This document shows positions 28,257 through 38,026 of a stretch of DNA of 64,000 bases, in pieces. The translations under genes and the position numbers were made by a program. The notes under the pieces were generated by a model. It ran no database searches. It saw only the letters and a list, made by a program, of their open reading frames with translations, and was not told where the DNA came from. Origin of the DNA: CAYNWT01 sp964450955 (GTDB taxonomy: Bacteria; Planctomycetota; Planctomycetia; Planctomycetales; Planctomycetaceae); assembly GCA_964450955.1 (NCBI GenBank), contig CAYVFI010000004.1, forward strand, positions 1-64,000, read 5' to 3'. Numbering within the stretch: position 1 is the stretch's first letter; each line of letters begins with the position of its first letter.

Positions 28257-30197
28257 ATGGTCGCAGCGCTTCGAAACATACCGGCTTTTGTCGTTTCACT
28301 TCTGGTCCACGTCCTCATCGTGGTCATCCTGTTGTTTATTCCCTACGCGCTTGAACAGGCAGCTCCGGAACTCGCACTGGAAACGATTTTCAACGAAGAA
28401 CGCGACGCAGTCGAATACGACCAGGCACTAACTGAAGAAACCGAAGTTTCTGAAAACCTTAGCTTTATCGCAGGCGGTACAGTTTCAACCAGTCTCGGTG
28501 CAAACAGCCAACCGGTGGCGGCTCAGGTCAAAGTGACCGAATCTACGGCTCTCAAAGAACCAAATCTCAACCCATCGCTGAACGACATTTCGATACCCAG
28601 CGAATCCAACATCATCAAAGAACTTGGTGATGGGCAGGTTGCCGGCGAGACCGGTGCGATGGTCGAAGGGTACGGAGCAGCGATGCATCGACTGTCCGCT
28701 GAAATCATGCGGATGATGCACGAAAGGAAAACGGTTGTCATTTGGCTGTTCGATGAATCTGAGAGCATGAAGGACGACCAAAAAGAAATCCGCGACAACT
28801 TCCATAAGATCTACGCCGAACTGGGTATCGCCCAGGAACGGCAGGACGCCAAACAAAAAGGTCGCAACCGCCGCGGTCCCGAAGCGCTACAGACTGTGAT
28901 CTGCAGCTACGGGGCAAACATTGCTGAACGAACCGTAAAACCAACAGCCGACCTGGACCAGATTCGCGCTGCAATCGACGCCATTCCAATTGACGCCTCC
29001 GGCTCCGAAAACATGTGTTCGGCCATCGCGCAGATTTGCAACAAGTACAGCTCGTTCTCTCGGAACCGCAAACTGGCAATCGTGGTTGTAACCGACGAAT
29101 CCGGCGACGACGGCCGGCAGATCGACGTCGCGATTCAGGGGGCTCGCAAAGCAAAGGCCCCCGTGTACGTACTGGGACGCGAATCGATATTTGGCTATCC
29201 GCACACGCGACAGGATTGGACGCACAAAGAAACGGGCCTGGTCTTCCAGTTGAAGATTCGTCGAGGACCGGAAACAGCGTTCCCCGAATGCCTTCAGTGG
29301 GACGGAATCCACGAACGCTGGGACGCCTACGGCGCGGGCTTTGGACCGTACGAACAGGTCCGTCTGGCTCGTGACACTGGCGGAATTTTCTTTCAGTTGC
29401 CCGGAGCCGAAGCAGACATGACAAGAACAGGCGCGAACGACAAGCGCAAGTTTGACGCGTTGGCCATGAAAATTTACCAGCCATTGCTGCTACCTCGTCG
29501 AACTTACAAAAACGAAAGAGACTCTCGGCCGTTTCGCAACACGCTGTTCCGGGTAATTAGCCGGCTGAATCCGACCGAAAACAAACTGCTGTTCGACACC
29601 CACGATCCCGAACTCAACCTGAAGCGCTGGAATTTCCCCATCGCTCCAGTGGCCTTTCAGTCAGAAGCAACTCGCGAGGTGGTCAAGGCCGGCAACGCGA
29701 TGGTGCTGGTTAACGAAGGCCTAAGTTTGCTGGAAGGCGTCGAAGACCAGCGGGCCGTCGAAGAATCGCAACGCTGGCGAGCCGGCTATGACCTGGCCTA
29801 CGCACAGCTTCGACTGTTCCGCATTCGCTTGTACCAATACCTACTGGCCCTCGATCAACACGCCAGCAGCGGCCGGATGCCCAAAAGCAAAAAGAGTAAT
29901 CAATGGAACCTGCACAATGTCAGGAAGTCCATTGTTCCTGACATCGACCAATACTCGCGAATCCAAAATACTTTTGGCCTGAAGCTAAGCCGCGAAGACT
30001 ATCTCGCGATGGTCAAAAAGGAAGAACAGCTCTCTCAAGAACTCCTGAAGCAGGTCATCAAATCGCATCCGGGAACACCGTGGGCCCGTCGAGCTCAATA
30101 CGAACTGAGCCTCGGATTCGGCCACTCATTCCGCGAAGGCTTCCGCGACCCGCGCTACGACACCATGCGAGCCCAGATTAAGACGCCGAACCTGTAA
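28257..30197 (+). CDS. Membrane-anchored VWA-domain protein, second of a pair
   Basis: 646 aa from ATG at 28257, which has AGGCGG about 9 nt upstream; an in-frame GTG at 28206 would overlap the preceding gene by 17 bp and add 17 polar residues. Seen: a membrane segment immediately after the start (PAFVVSLLVHVLIVVILLF), a VWA domain with MIDAS-type DESES in VVIWLFDESES and VVTDESGDD, and a helical C-terminus with WRAGYDLAYAQLRL and HPGTPWA, matching the upstream paralogue in the same order. The close spacing (34 bp) implies one transcript. Two non-identical VWA subunits with the same layout suggest a heteromeric membrane complex; that is inference. Confidence 0.85.
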   Translation: MVAALRNIPAFVVSLLVHVLIVVILLFIPYALEQAAPELALETIFNEERDAVEYDQALTEETEVSENLSFIAGGTVSTSLGANSQPVAAQVKVTESTALKEPNLNPSLNDISIPSESNIIKELGDGQVAGETGAMVEGYGAAMHRLSAEIMRMMHERKTVVIWLFDESESMKDDQKEIRDNFHKIYAELGIAQERQDAKQKGRNRRGPEALQTVICSYGANIAERTVKPTADLDQIRAAIDAIPIDASGSENMCSAIAQICNKYSSFSRNRKLAIVVVTDESGDDGRQIDVAIQGARKAKAPVYVLGRESIFGYPHTRQDWTHKETGLVFQLKIRRGPETAFPECLQWDGIHERWDAYGAGFGPYEQVRLARDTGGIFFQLPGAEADMTRTGANDKRKFDALAMKIYQPLLLPRRTYKNERDSRPFRNTLFRVISRLNPTENKLLFDTHDPELNLKRWNFPIAPVAFQSEATREVVKAGNAMVLVNEGLSLLEGVEDQRAVEESQRWRAGYDLAYAQLRLFRIRLYQYLLALDQHASSGRMPKSKKSNQWNLHNVRKSIVPDIDQYSRIQNTFGLKLSREDYLAMVKKEEQLSQELLKQVIKSHPGTPWARRAQYELSLGFGHSFREGFRDPRYDTMRAQIKTPNL

Positions 30198-30484
30198 ACG
30201 CGTGGCTGTCCGCAGATCACCGTGCATGACGAAAGCACCGCTCAACCTCGTAAGCGACTTGGGCGTTAAACCTCGGTGGATTTGCTCAAAACCGAACCAG
30301 CACCCGCTTGCGGTTCAACTTCCACGACCGGCAACGCTGATGCCAGGAAGTCGCAAAAAATTGCGGAACCGCTTTACGACACGTCCGCTGCATGTGAACC
30401 GATAGTGCCACACTGCAGATCTGATATGCCAGGGGCCAGCACCCAATCGCTCATAAAATCAGCGGAGTGGGTGAAATCCTTGAA

Positions 30485-31609
30485 CTAAGAGATCTGGCCC
30501 CGGTCCAACCGCAGGAACTCAATCGGCAGATCGGAATCACCGTCCGTCGCCAGGTCAGCAATCGCCCGACCAATGACTGGAGTAAACTTAAACCCGTGGC
30601 CCGAAAAGCCGGCCGCGATTGTTACGTTTGCATGCCCCGGATGTTGATCGACCACGAAGTGGCCGTCGTTTGACATTGTGTACATGCACACGCTGTGATT
30701 CGATGCCAGCGGTTCCACCCCAACAAGTGACTTTGCGACAAAGCCAGCTACTTCAGCGTGTTCGGTCGCTCGTTGTTCGCGAGGCAACTTAGTCGGATTC
30801 TGAACCGGTTCACCACCGCTGTGTTCGGCCACCTTCATGCTGGTTCCATCCAACCCCGGCAGTGCGTAGAACGACCGGCCCGATTCTTCGTGATAAAAAA
30901 CCGGCCAGCCAGCCGCGCTGCCCTTTATCGGGAACCAGAAAGCGGGCTTTCGAATTACGTTAAGCGATAAATTAATTCCGCCCAGTAATCGATCAGCCCA
31001 CGCGCCGGCCGCCACAACCAACCGCGCCGCTAAGTACTCCTGTTTCTCAGTCCTGACGGCGACAGAACCACTCGTGGCTTCCCACTCCACAACCCGCTCC
31101 CCTGCCCTCACCGTCGCGCCGTGTGCGATAGCTTGTTCGACGTGAGTACGAACGCAGTCATCAACGTGCAGGTAGCCGGCGTTGGCTTCGAAAAGAACCG
31201 TATGGTGTTCGGGAACTCGAATTTGAGGGAATCGGTCCGCGGTGTCCGCATGAGTCAGATCCTCAATGTGCACTTCGTGAAGTGTCTGAGCCTTGCGAAC
31301 ACCGGAAACAGCTTCGCCATCGGCGGGGCCGGAAAGCACCAGCCCCGTCAGATTCATCAGCGACTTGCCAGACTCCGATTCCAGCGTCTTCCACATATCG
31401 TATGTGTGATTCAGCAGTGGCACGTAGTCGGGATGTTCGAAGTACGCGCGACGAATGATTCGAGTCTCACCGTGCGAACTGCCAAGACAGTGCGCGATCC
31501 CAAACTGTTCAAGACCCACCGCGCGGAGGCCACGTTTGGCGAATTCGTACAGGGCCGAACTGCCAAATCCGCCCAGTCCAATTACGATGACATCGAAACT
31601 CTCTGCCAT
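30485..31609 (-). CDS. FAD-dependent amine oxidase, N-methyltryptophan/sarcosine oxidase type
   Basis: 374 aa. Seen: the dinucleotide-binding motif VIGLGGFGSS at the N-terminus, HGETRIIRRAYFEHPDY (conserved substrate-side block of the MSOX/SolA family), and Cys308 in CMYTMSNDGHF at the position of the covalent flavin Cys in monomeric sarcosine oxidase, followed by AAGFSGHGFKFTPVIG. Expected reaction: oxidation of a secondary amino acid with release of peroxide; the substrate cannot be told from sequence. Start ATG at 31609 is supported by AGGTGG (31618-31623) 8 nt upstream. The upstream gene stops at 31622, so the two are probably co-translated. Confidence 0.88.
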   Translation of the reverse strand: MAESFDVIVIGLGGFGSSALYEFAKRGLRAVGLEQFGIAHCLGSSHGETRIIRRAYFEHPDYVPLLNHTYDMWKTLESESGKSLMNLTGLVLSGPADGEAVSGVRKAQTLHEVHIEDLTHADTADRFPQIRVPEHHTVLFEANAGYLHVDDCVRTHVEQAIAHGATVRAGERVVEWEATSGSVAVRTEKQEYLAARLVVAAGAWADRLLGGINLSLNVIRKPAFWFPIKGSAAGWPVFYHEESGRSFYALPGLDGTSMKVAEHSGGEPVQNPTKLPREQRATEHAEVAGFVAKSLVGVEPLASNHSVCMYTMSNDGHFVVDQHPGHANVTIAAGFSGHGFKFTPVIGRAIADLATDGDSDLPIEFLRLDRGQIS

Positions 31610-31617
31610 GACACCAA

Positions 31618-31623
31618 CCACCT
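31618..31623 (-). promoter_or_regulatory. Shine-Dalgarno site deciding the amine oxidase start
   Basis: AGGTGG on the minus strand, overlapping the stop codon of the upstream beta-propeller gene and 8 nt from ATG 31609. It favours that ATG over the GTG at 31621. Confidence 0.6.
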
Positions 31624-32899
31624 ACTTCCCGGCCGACAAATCAACACGCACAATCTCCTTGTCGTTTCGAGCGAAGACACTTTGCATTGCGAAGGCCGGG
31701 TGCGACCAGATGGTCATTCGGCGCTGTACCCTTCTGGTAGGTTCAACCAGTTTCGCTCGACTGATCTCCTCGTAGCCTTCGCCCGTCAGGTTCGCGATAA
31801 TCAAGTCTCCCTGTTCGTTGTGAAGAAAGTACCGGTCTTCGTGGGGAATGATGAATGCATTCCACCAACGGCCCTTGCCAGTTGCCTCAAGCGTTTCCCA
31901 GAGACGTTTACCCGTTCGCGTTTCCAGACCTCGCAACTGGCCGTAACTGCAGACGCCAAAGATGTTGGAGTTGTTCACGATCGGTGTCGGCATAATGGAG
32001 TGCAAGCCGTCTGTCTTGATTTCGTTGTTGCTGCTGCCCTTCCATGCCACCTTCGCTGACGTTGCGGTCACGTCCAGCATCATTGGCCCGTTGTAGAACG
32101 CGGTCACAAACAGTTTGTTGCCGACCTGGCGAGGCATCGGAATAGTCAGGCCGGCTTTGACGGCGAATGGAACCGTCCATATCTGTTTTCCATTGGCTGG
32201 GTTCAAAGCGGTCACTGCCTGTGGGTGCCAAATGATAAGTTGCCGTGTCCCTTCAAATTCGTAAATGACTGGCGGAGCGTAGCCAACCATCGGGTCATTG
32301 AGGGCCCGCCATTTTTCTTCGCCAGTCTTCCGATCAAAACTGACAACCAGGGCGTTCTGCCCGCCAACCAACGTGATGAGTTGATTTCCATCGACCAGCG
32401 GTGATGCAGCCATACCCCAAATAGGCATCTTGGTTCCGAAGTCCTTAGTGAATTGCTTTTGCCAAACAATGTCGCCCTTATCAGCGGAAAAACAAAACAT
32501 GTCGCCCATCGCGCCAATGGTGTAAACCAGGCCGTCATGAACAACCGGCGTCGCCCGGGGGCCGGCGTCGTATCCGACCGTGTATTTGACTGCATGTTCG
32601 TGCTTCCAAATAACAGCACCGGTTTCCGCATCCAGACACAGAATGCGTTCGTTACGCTTGTCACGTTCGCGATCGGTAATGTAAACGCGACCGTCTGCGA
32701 CTGCGGGGCCCGAGTACCCACCGGCAATCGGCGTTGACCATTTTCGCGGTAGCAAGCCGTCTGTTTCGAACTTCTCAACAATCCCACTTTCACGCCAGAC
32801 AATGTCGCGCTTGGGACCACCCCATTGCGGCCAGTCATCGGCAATCGCGGTTCCTGAACAGGCCGCAAGAAGCATAAGAACCAACGTGTTTCGCTGCAT
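31622..32899 (-). CDS. Exported PQQ-like beta-propeller protein
   Basis: 425 aa. The N-terminus MQRNTLVLMLLAACSGTAIA is a signal peptide, followed at once by DDWPQWGGP, the typical opening of planctomycetal PQQ-like (BamB-type) proteins. Propeller blades are marked by repeated LDAETGAVIWKHE, FDRKTGEEKWRAL, LNPANGKQIWTV and ETRTGKRLWET motifs. Family members act in the periplasm, some as quinoproteins and some as scaffolds. I see no clear enzyme signature here, so catalysis is not assumed. It is upstream of and translationally close to the amine oxidase gene, which suggests a shared transcript, though a shared pathway is unproven. Confidence 0.88.
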   Translation of the reverse strand: MQRNTLVLMLLAACSGTAIADDWPQWGGPKRDIVWRESGIVEKFETDGLLPRKWSTPIAGGYSGPAVADGRVYITDRERDKRNERILCLDAETGAVIWKHEHAVKYTVGYDAGPRATPVVHDGLVYTIGAMGDMFCFSADKGDIVWQKQFTKDFGTKMPIWGMAASPLVDGNQLITLVGGQNALVVSFDRKTGEEKWRALNDPMVGYAPPVIYEFEGTRQLIIWHPQAVTALNPANGKQIWTVPFAVKAGLTIPMPRQVGNKLFVTAFYNGPMMLDVTATSAKVAWKGSSNNEIKTDGLHSIMPTPIVNNSNIFGVCSYGQLRGLETRTGKRLWETLEATGKGRWWNAFIIPHEDRYFLHNEQGDLIIANLTGEGYEEISRAKLVEPTRRVQRRMTIWSHPAFAMQSVFARNDKEIVRVDLSAGK

Positions 32900-33302
32900 G
32901 GATTCGTATTTCCAGATACTGTCGTGCTGAATTAGTCCGCGTTCGGGCGCCCCCGTTGATTGAGGTGTACGACATCAACCTTCCGGAGTACAAGCCATAG
33001 ACAAAATGAAAGAAACCTCACCGCCTGGAGTCGCGCAGGAATCAACGAGCCGCTGCCGCAGTACGTCCGGCTTTCGACGGTGGTGATCGTTGGCTTGGCG
33101 TCGAACCTGATGACCGCAGGCTTGGTCTGCAAAAACGGACACGAAGAGTCTGTCAGCAGGATCGGCTCAAATCTTCCCGCCCGCCATTTGAACCCCCGCT
33201 GCGTTGAGACGAGGGCGAATGAGTCGTAAGCTGGGAACCGACTGCCGTGACCAAACCCACGGTATCTTGTTTCGAACCTCGTACTGCCAAGCCGACGACA
33301 TT
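32900..33302. other. Divergent intergenic region
   Basis: About 400 bp between the beta-propeller gene and the oxidoreductase gene. I see no recognisable protein, clear promoter or structured RNA here. A frame open from 33204 joins the oxidoreductase gene in phase, but the extra N-terminus looks non-coding. Confidence 0.5.
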
Positions 33303-34400
33303 ATGACGACTCAACTACGCTGGGGCTTCCTCAGTGCTGCAGGGATTGCAAAGAAAAACTGGCAGGCGGTGGCCATGTCGGGTAATGGCCGACTGACTGC
33401 AGTCGCGAGTCGCGATAAGCAAAAGGCAGAACACTTCATTGAAGAATGTTCTGCATCGTGCCACGTCCCGGAAAGACCAGAGGCAATTGAAGGCTACGAC
33501 CAGCTGCTGGCATCGGATAATGTCGATGCCGTCTACATTCCGCTGCCGACCGGACTACGCAAGGAATGGGTCATCAAGGCGGCTCAGGCAGGCAAGCACG
33601 TCATGTGCGAGAAACCCTGCGCGATCACGGCTGATGACTTGCGGGAAATGATTACTGCATGCAACGACAACAATGTGCAGTTCATGGATGGTGTCATGTT
33701 CATGCACAACAAACGCATCGACCAAATGCGTAAATGCCTGGACGGCGGCGACATTGGCGACATCCGACGCATCGCCACCCAGTTTAGCTTCTACGCGCCA
33801 GAGGATTTTCTGGGCGGGAACATTCGGGTGAATAGTGACCTGGAACCGCAGGGCTGCATGGGTGATTTGGGGTGGTACCAGATTCGGTTCACGCTGTGGA
33901 TCATGAAGTATCGAATGCCAACACACGTGACGGGGCGACTTCTGGCAGAACACGGTTCGGCGGACAGCGCGAACCCGGTGCCGACTGAATTCTCTGGTGA
34001 ACTGTTCTTCGATGGCGGCGTTTCAGCCAGCATGTACAACGCGTTCATCAATCAGCATCAGCAGTGGGCCAACATCAGTGGGACTAAGGGGAACCTGCAC
34101 GTTGCCGACTATGTCCTGCCGTACTTTGGTAACGAACAGTACTTCGATGTGCACAATCCTGACTTTGTCATGGAGGGCTGTGTATTCAACATGGAGCGGC
34201 ACACGCAGCGGCACGTGACGGCTGAGTTCTCCAACAACGCGGCTGACGCTCAGGAAACGTCCTTGTTCAGGAATTTTGCCGACCTCGCGTTAAGCGGTCA
34301 GCCTGATAATCACTGGCCTGAGATTTCGCTGAAAACACAGCGCGTCATGGACGCTTGCCTTGAATCCGCTCAAAACGAAAGCCGACCAGTACGGCTGTAA
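33303..34400 (+). CDS. Gfo/Idh/MocA family oxidoreductase
   Basis: 365 aa. A soluble NAD(P)-dependent sugar-type dehydrogenase. Seen: the N-terminal Rossmann segment LRWGFLSAAGIAKKNWQAV, VYIPLPTGLRKEW, the family hallmark EKP in HVMCEKPCAI (about residue 103), and the C-terminal alpha/beta domain with GDLGWYQIRFTLWI. Start at ATG 33303: an in-frame upstream start at 33204 would add 33 residues ahead of the Rossmann core that look non-homologous. The substrate is not predictable. It has no obvious operon partner. Confidence 0.9.
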   Translation: MTTQLRWGFLSAAGIAKKNWQAVAMSGNGRLTAVASRDKQKAEHFIEECSASCHVPERPEAIEGYDQLLASDNVDAVYIPLPTGLRKEWVIKAAQAGKHVMCEKPCAITADDLREMITACNDNNVQFMDGVMFMHNKRIDQMRKCLDGGDIGDIRRIATQFSFYAPEDFLGGNIRVNSDLEPQGCMGDLGWYQIRFTLWIMKYRMPTHVTGRLLAEHGSADSANPVPTEFSGELFFDGGVSASMYNAFINQHQQWANISGTKGNLHVADYVLPYFGNEQYFDVHNPDFVMEGCVFNMERHTQRHVTAEFSNNAADAQETSLFRNFADLALSGQPDNHWPEISLKTQRVMDACLESAQNESRPVRL

Positions 34401-34608
34401 AACCAAACCACTAACTCAGCCCAATCCCCCGCATTCTCCCCGTCTTCGCGGTCGGATGCACGTTGACGCCTGCGAACCGGCAGATTTATACTCCTCCGCC
34501 GCGCCTCAGCGGCTGAGACCTCACACCACTCCTACGTAAGTTCTCACCATTGGCGACGTTCTGTCGCACGCTAGATTTTCACTCCTTCCTATCCACTTGC
34601 TTTCGGAG

Positions 34609-37600
34609 ATGTCCAGGTTGGGCACGGACGTCCGACTGCTTCTCTTGCGCACTCTTCGGTATTTGGCGATCGCGTTCTTCGCGCTGATCCCGATACTCGA
34701 ACGCGCTGCCGTTGCGCAATCGGTGGTAGCCGAACCCAACGGCTCGCCGGTCATTATCCACGGCCAGTACGCGCAGATCTGGGACGATGACAGCGAACGA
34801 ATTTGTGTGGTGCGCGGGAAGGGGAAGGTTAGTAATGGTTCGGTCAGCGTGTCGGGTTTCAAGCTTGTCGTTTGGCAACGGCGGAACCCAGATGGCGACG
34901 AGATCATCGTTTACGGTGAGGCGATTGAAGTAGAACGTCCGGGCAGCATTCGTAGTGAACCAGCGCAGTTGGTGTCGTTTGTTTCGAAGAGTGGAGTCCA
35001 GGAACAGTACGACCGCACGTACAAAAAGCCCGCTCGACATGAGGAGTTCTTCAAGCGAGCCATACGGTACCGACGGAATACGGTTCCGCCAAAACCAAGT
35101 GTGCGGGCTGAAGAGCTAAGCGTTTCGGCATCGCCCAACAGCGATTTGTTCACGGCGTGGCAACCCGCGTTGCCGCAAAGCAGCCGCCAGGTGCAAATCA
35201 GACCGCGGACATCGGCCCCGTTTAACCTGAAGACACGCAGGTCAGAGAACACCATACCGGCGGAACAGATTGCTGAAATCAGCGGCGGTGTAAACATTAT
35301 TGTAGACGGCTTCACCACGGACGTAGACGGGCAGCAGTTCCCGCTTGGTTTGATCGACCTGTCAGCAGACCGCGTCGTTATCTGGACGTCAGCCACTGAG
35401 AACCTTCGCGCAAATCAATTCACCCAGGCGCGCGACACGCCGTTTCAGGTGTACATGGAAGGCAACATTGAGATCCGCCAGGGCGGTAATATTCTGACGG
35501 CAACCCACGGGTTCTTCGACGTCCAAAACGACCGCGCTCTGTTGTTGAATGGTGAACTTCGAGCGTACCTGCCGAGTGTGGATGGGCAGATACGTGTTCG
35601 AGCGGAACGGATTCGCCAGACGGCTCGAACACGCTTCCACGCTCAAAACGCATGGGCAACAACAAGTCCTTACGGCAAACCGGGGTTCCGTCTGGAAGCA
35701 TCGGACATTTTTGTTGAGCCCCGTCCAACGCCGCCGTGGTTGCGAAGCCGTCAAAGCGTTGACCCACAATCCGGGCTGCCGCAGGAAGAGTCGCTGTGGA
35801 TCACGAGTCTTAACAATCGCTTTGTCGTGGGCGATACACCGGTCTTTAGTCTGCCTCGGTTATCCGGGCCGGCAGAAAGTCCCGGTGTTCCAATCCGACA
35901 CGCGACAATTCAGCACGACAGTATCTTTGGGGTGCAGGCCAAAACTGTTTGGGATCTCAGTCAGTTATTGGGAATGGAGAAGACGCCGGGGTTTGAATGG
36001 AACCTCCACGCCGATTACTACACCCGGCGCGGACCGGGAATCGGCACAAGTGCGGAATATCAGGGCATTTCCCCGAATGGCCTGCCATACCGAGGCGAAG
36101 GTCTTCTGTACTACATCAACGATCGCGGCGCTGACACACTCGGACGCGACCGACGCGGCCTAAGTGCTGAGAACAATCGTGGACGGGCCTTGCTGCGACA
36201 TCGCCAGGAGCTTCCAAACAATGTGAAGTTGTTTGGTCAGATCGGGTATGTCAGCGATCGAAACTTTCTTGAACAGTATTACGAGTCGGAATTTGATCGG
36301 CAGCAGGATCAGGAAACCAGCGTTCGCATTAAGCAGGACATCGGAAACTTTGGAGTCTCTCTTTTCGGTCGAGTCCGTGCGAACTCGTTCGAAACGAATA
36401 CCGAATGGCTGCCGAGACTGGATTTCTACGGCTTGTCACAGCCGCTGTTTGGCGGCGCGTTGACGTGGTCAAGTCATTCAAGCATCGGTTACGGCCGACT
36501 ACGCCCCGCTGATGCCCCTTCGGATCCGAACGATCTGTTTAGCCCTCTGCCGTACGTGACCAACGCAGAAGGTGTGGTCGCCATGACCCGCCACGAACTG
36601 GATGCACCATTCAACGTAGGGGCGGTCAAGATTACGCCGTTTGTCATGGGCGAGGTAGCCCATTGGGGAGAAGGATTCGATGGCAACTCTATCAATCGAG
36701 CGTTTGTCAGCGCTGGAGCGCGGGCGAACCTGGTTCAGTCGCGAGTGTACCCGTTCGTTCAGAATCCCATCTTCAACCTCAATGGTCTGGCTCACAAGAT
36801 TGAATACAACCTTGAGGCTCGAGTCACAGATTCGTCGCAGAGTCTCGATGACATTCCGTTGTACAACGAAATCGACGACAACGCCCAGGAACGTTTCCGC
36901 TATCGTTTACTGAACAACACATTTGGCGGGACGCTGCCGGGCCAGTTTGACCCGCGCTTTTTCGCGTTACGAAACGGAGCCGGCTTCCAGGTGACGACTC
37001 CAAACCACGAACTTGTTGATGATCAACAGATTATCCGCGGGTCCATTCGCCACCGGTTGCAAACTCGCGTTGGCCCCGCTTCCAACCCTCGAATCCGTGA
37101 CTGGATGACATTGGAATCCGGCTTTGCCTACTTCCCTAAAGCAGACCGCGACAACTTCGGCGACGACCTTGGATTGTTTTACACCCGGTATCAATGGCAC
37201 ATGGGCGAACGCACAAGCTTGATCGCCAACACGCTGTGGGACACCTTCGATGGTGGCCAACGCGTCTCAAACATCGGCCTGCTGTCACAGCGTTCTCGCC
37301 GCGGCAGTGTCTATCTGGGGTATCGTTCAATTAACGGGACCGGTTTGTTGGATAGCGACATCGTGACCGCCAGCTTTAGCTACGCAATGAGCCCGAAGTG
37401 GACGATGACCGGTGCCACCGCTTACGACTTTGGCGAAGGACGCGATCGCGGCCAGTCGTTTACGGTGTCTCGAATCGGACTGGATTGGATTTTCCACTTC
37501 GGCGCCAACTACGACCGCAGCAAAGACAACTTCGGCGTCGCGCTGACCTTTGAACCGCGTTTCGGTTCGACCAGCAGTTCCCCCGTTCAGCTCAACTCAC

Positions 37601-37617
37601 TACTCGGAGTACGGTAG
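34609..37617 (+). CDS. lptD: LptD-like outer-membrane protein (OstA family)
   Basis: About 1,002 aa. Seen: an N-terminal hydrophobic signal (RYLAIAFFALIPILERAAVAQ), an OstA-like beta-jellyroll region (about 270-380) with MEGNIEIRQGGNILTA and ADRVVIWTSA, then a long C-terminal region rich in alternating aromatic strands (WNLHADYYTRRGPGIGTSAEY, RYQWHMGERTSLIANTLW) that fits a 24-26-stranded barrel. LptD inserts lipopolysaccharide into the outer leaflet of the outer membrane with LptE. ATG at 34609 is preferred over TTG at 34597. The gene is followed 2 bp later by a DgkA-like gene, pointing to an envelope-lipid role. The function follows from family resemblance; divergence from proteobacterial LptD is large. 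Confidence 0.75.
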   Translation: MSRLGTDVRLLLLRTLRYLAIAFFALIPILERAAVAQSVVAEPNGSPVIIHGQYAQIWDDDSERICVVRGKGKVSNGSVSVSGFKLVVWQRRNPDGDEIIVYGEAIEVERPGSIRSEPAQLVSFVSKSGVQEQYDRTYKKPARHEEFFKRAIRYRRNTVPPKPSVRAEELSVSASPNSDLFTAWQPALPQSSRQVQIRPRTSAPFNLKTRRSENTIPAEQIAEISGGVNIIVDGFTTDVDGQQFPLGLIDLSADRVVIWTSATENLRANQFTQARDTPFQVYMEGNIEIRQGGNILTATHGFFDVQNDRALLLNGELRAYLPSVDGQIRVRAERIRQTARTRFHAQNAWATTSPYGKPGFRLEASDIFVEPRPTPPWLRSRQSVDPQSGLPQEESLWITSLNNRFVVGDTPVFSLPRLSGPAESPGVPIRHATIQHDSIFGVQAKTVWDLSQLLGMEKTPGFEWNLHADYYTRRGPGIGTSAEYQGISPNGLPYRGEGLLYYINDRGADTLGRDRRGLSAENNRGRALLRHRQELPNNVKLFGQIGYVSDRNFLEQYYESEFDRQQDQETSVRIKQDIGNFGVSLFGRVRANSFETNTEWLPRLDFYGLSQPLFGGALTWSSHSSIGYGRLRPADAPSDPNDLFSPLPYVTNAEGVVAMTRHELDAPFNVGAVKITPFVMGEVAHWGEGFDGNSINRAFVSAGARANLVQSRVYPFVQNPIFNLNGLAHKIEYNLEARVTDSSQSLDDIPLYNEIDDNAQERFRYRLLNNTFGGTLPGQFDPRFFALRNGAGFQVTTPNHELVDDQQIIRGSIRHRLQTRVGPASNPRIRDWMTLESGFAYFPKADRDNFGDDLGLFYTRYQWHMGERTSLIANTLWDTFDGGQRVSNIGLLSQRSRRGSVYLGYRSINGTGLLDSDIVTASFSYAMSPKWTMTGATAYDFGEGRDRGQSFTVSRIGLDWIFHFGANYDRSKDNFGVALTFEPRFGSTSSSPVQLNSLLGVR

Positions 37618-37619
37618 CC

Positions 37620-38024
37620 ATGGACACGCACAACCAGGACTCCTTCACAGCGTCTCGGTCAAGTCGACGTCCGGCATGGAGACAGTGGCTGGTTGAAGTG
37701 GAACGAGGACTATCACAAAGCTTCCGCGGCGAGAGCACGCTGTTTGGCCACTGCTTCATCGCATCCATTGTCTTGATCACCGGGTTCATTTTGGGCATCA
37801 CTGTGCTGCAATGGGCGGTGGTCTTCTTGTCGCTTGGTGTGGCTGCATCAGCGGAGATGTTCCAGATGGTTCTGCGAGCAATCTGGACCGATCTTAGTGA
37901 ACAGCTCTCAAAACAAACCCGGAAGGCACTACAGATTGGCTCGGCAGCAGTTGTCGTAACCCGACTGGCCGCCGCGGCTGCCATCGTAACGATTTACGGT
38001 GCCGCGGCTGCTCGGATGTGGTGA
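37620..38024 (+). CDS. DgkA-like membrane protein with altered active site
   Basis: 134 aa, a normal length for the diacylglycerol/undecaprenol kinase family. Seen: RGLSQSFRGESTLFGHCFIAS, two or three hydrophobic helices, AEMFQMVLRAIWTDL, and LQIGSAAVVVTRLAAAAAIV, which line up with DgkA in order and spacing. In E. coli DgkA the second block is EILNSAIEAVVDRI, where Asn72 and Glu76 are catalytic; here those positions read Gln and Arg. The start ATG lies 2 bp after the stop of the LptD-like gene, so translation is probably coupled. I infer a non-catalytic or functionally changed family member linked to outer-membrane lipid handling. Confidence 0.7.
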   Translation: MDTHNQDSFTASRSSRRPAWRQWLVEVERGLSQSFRGESTLFGHCFIASIVLITGFILGITVLQWAVVFLSLGVAASAEMFQMVLRAIWTDLSEQLSKQTRKALQIGSAAVVVTRLAAAAAIVTIYGAAAARMW

Positions 38025-38026
38025 TT

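Noticed and set aside
31121..32059. Plus-strand frame across the amine oxidase and beta-propeller genes
   Set aside because: Both underlying minus-strand genes have clear family motifs; this frame has none.
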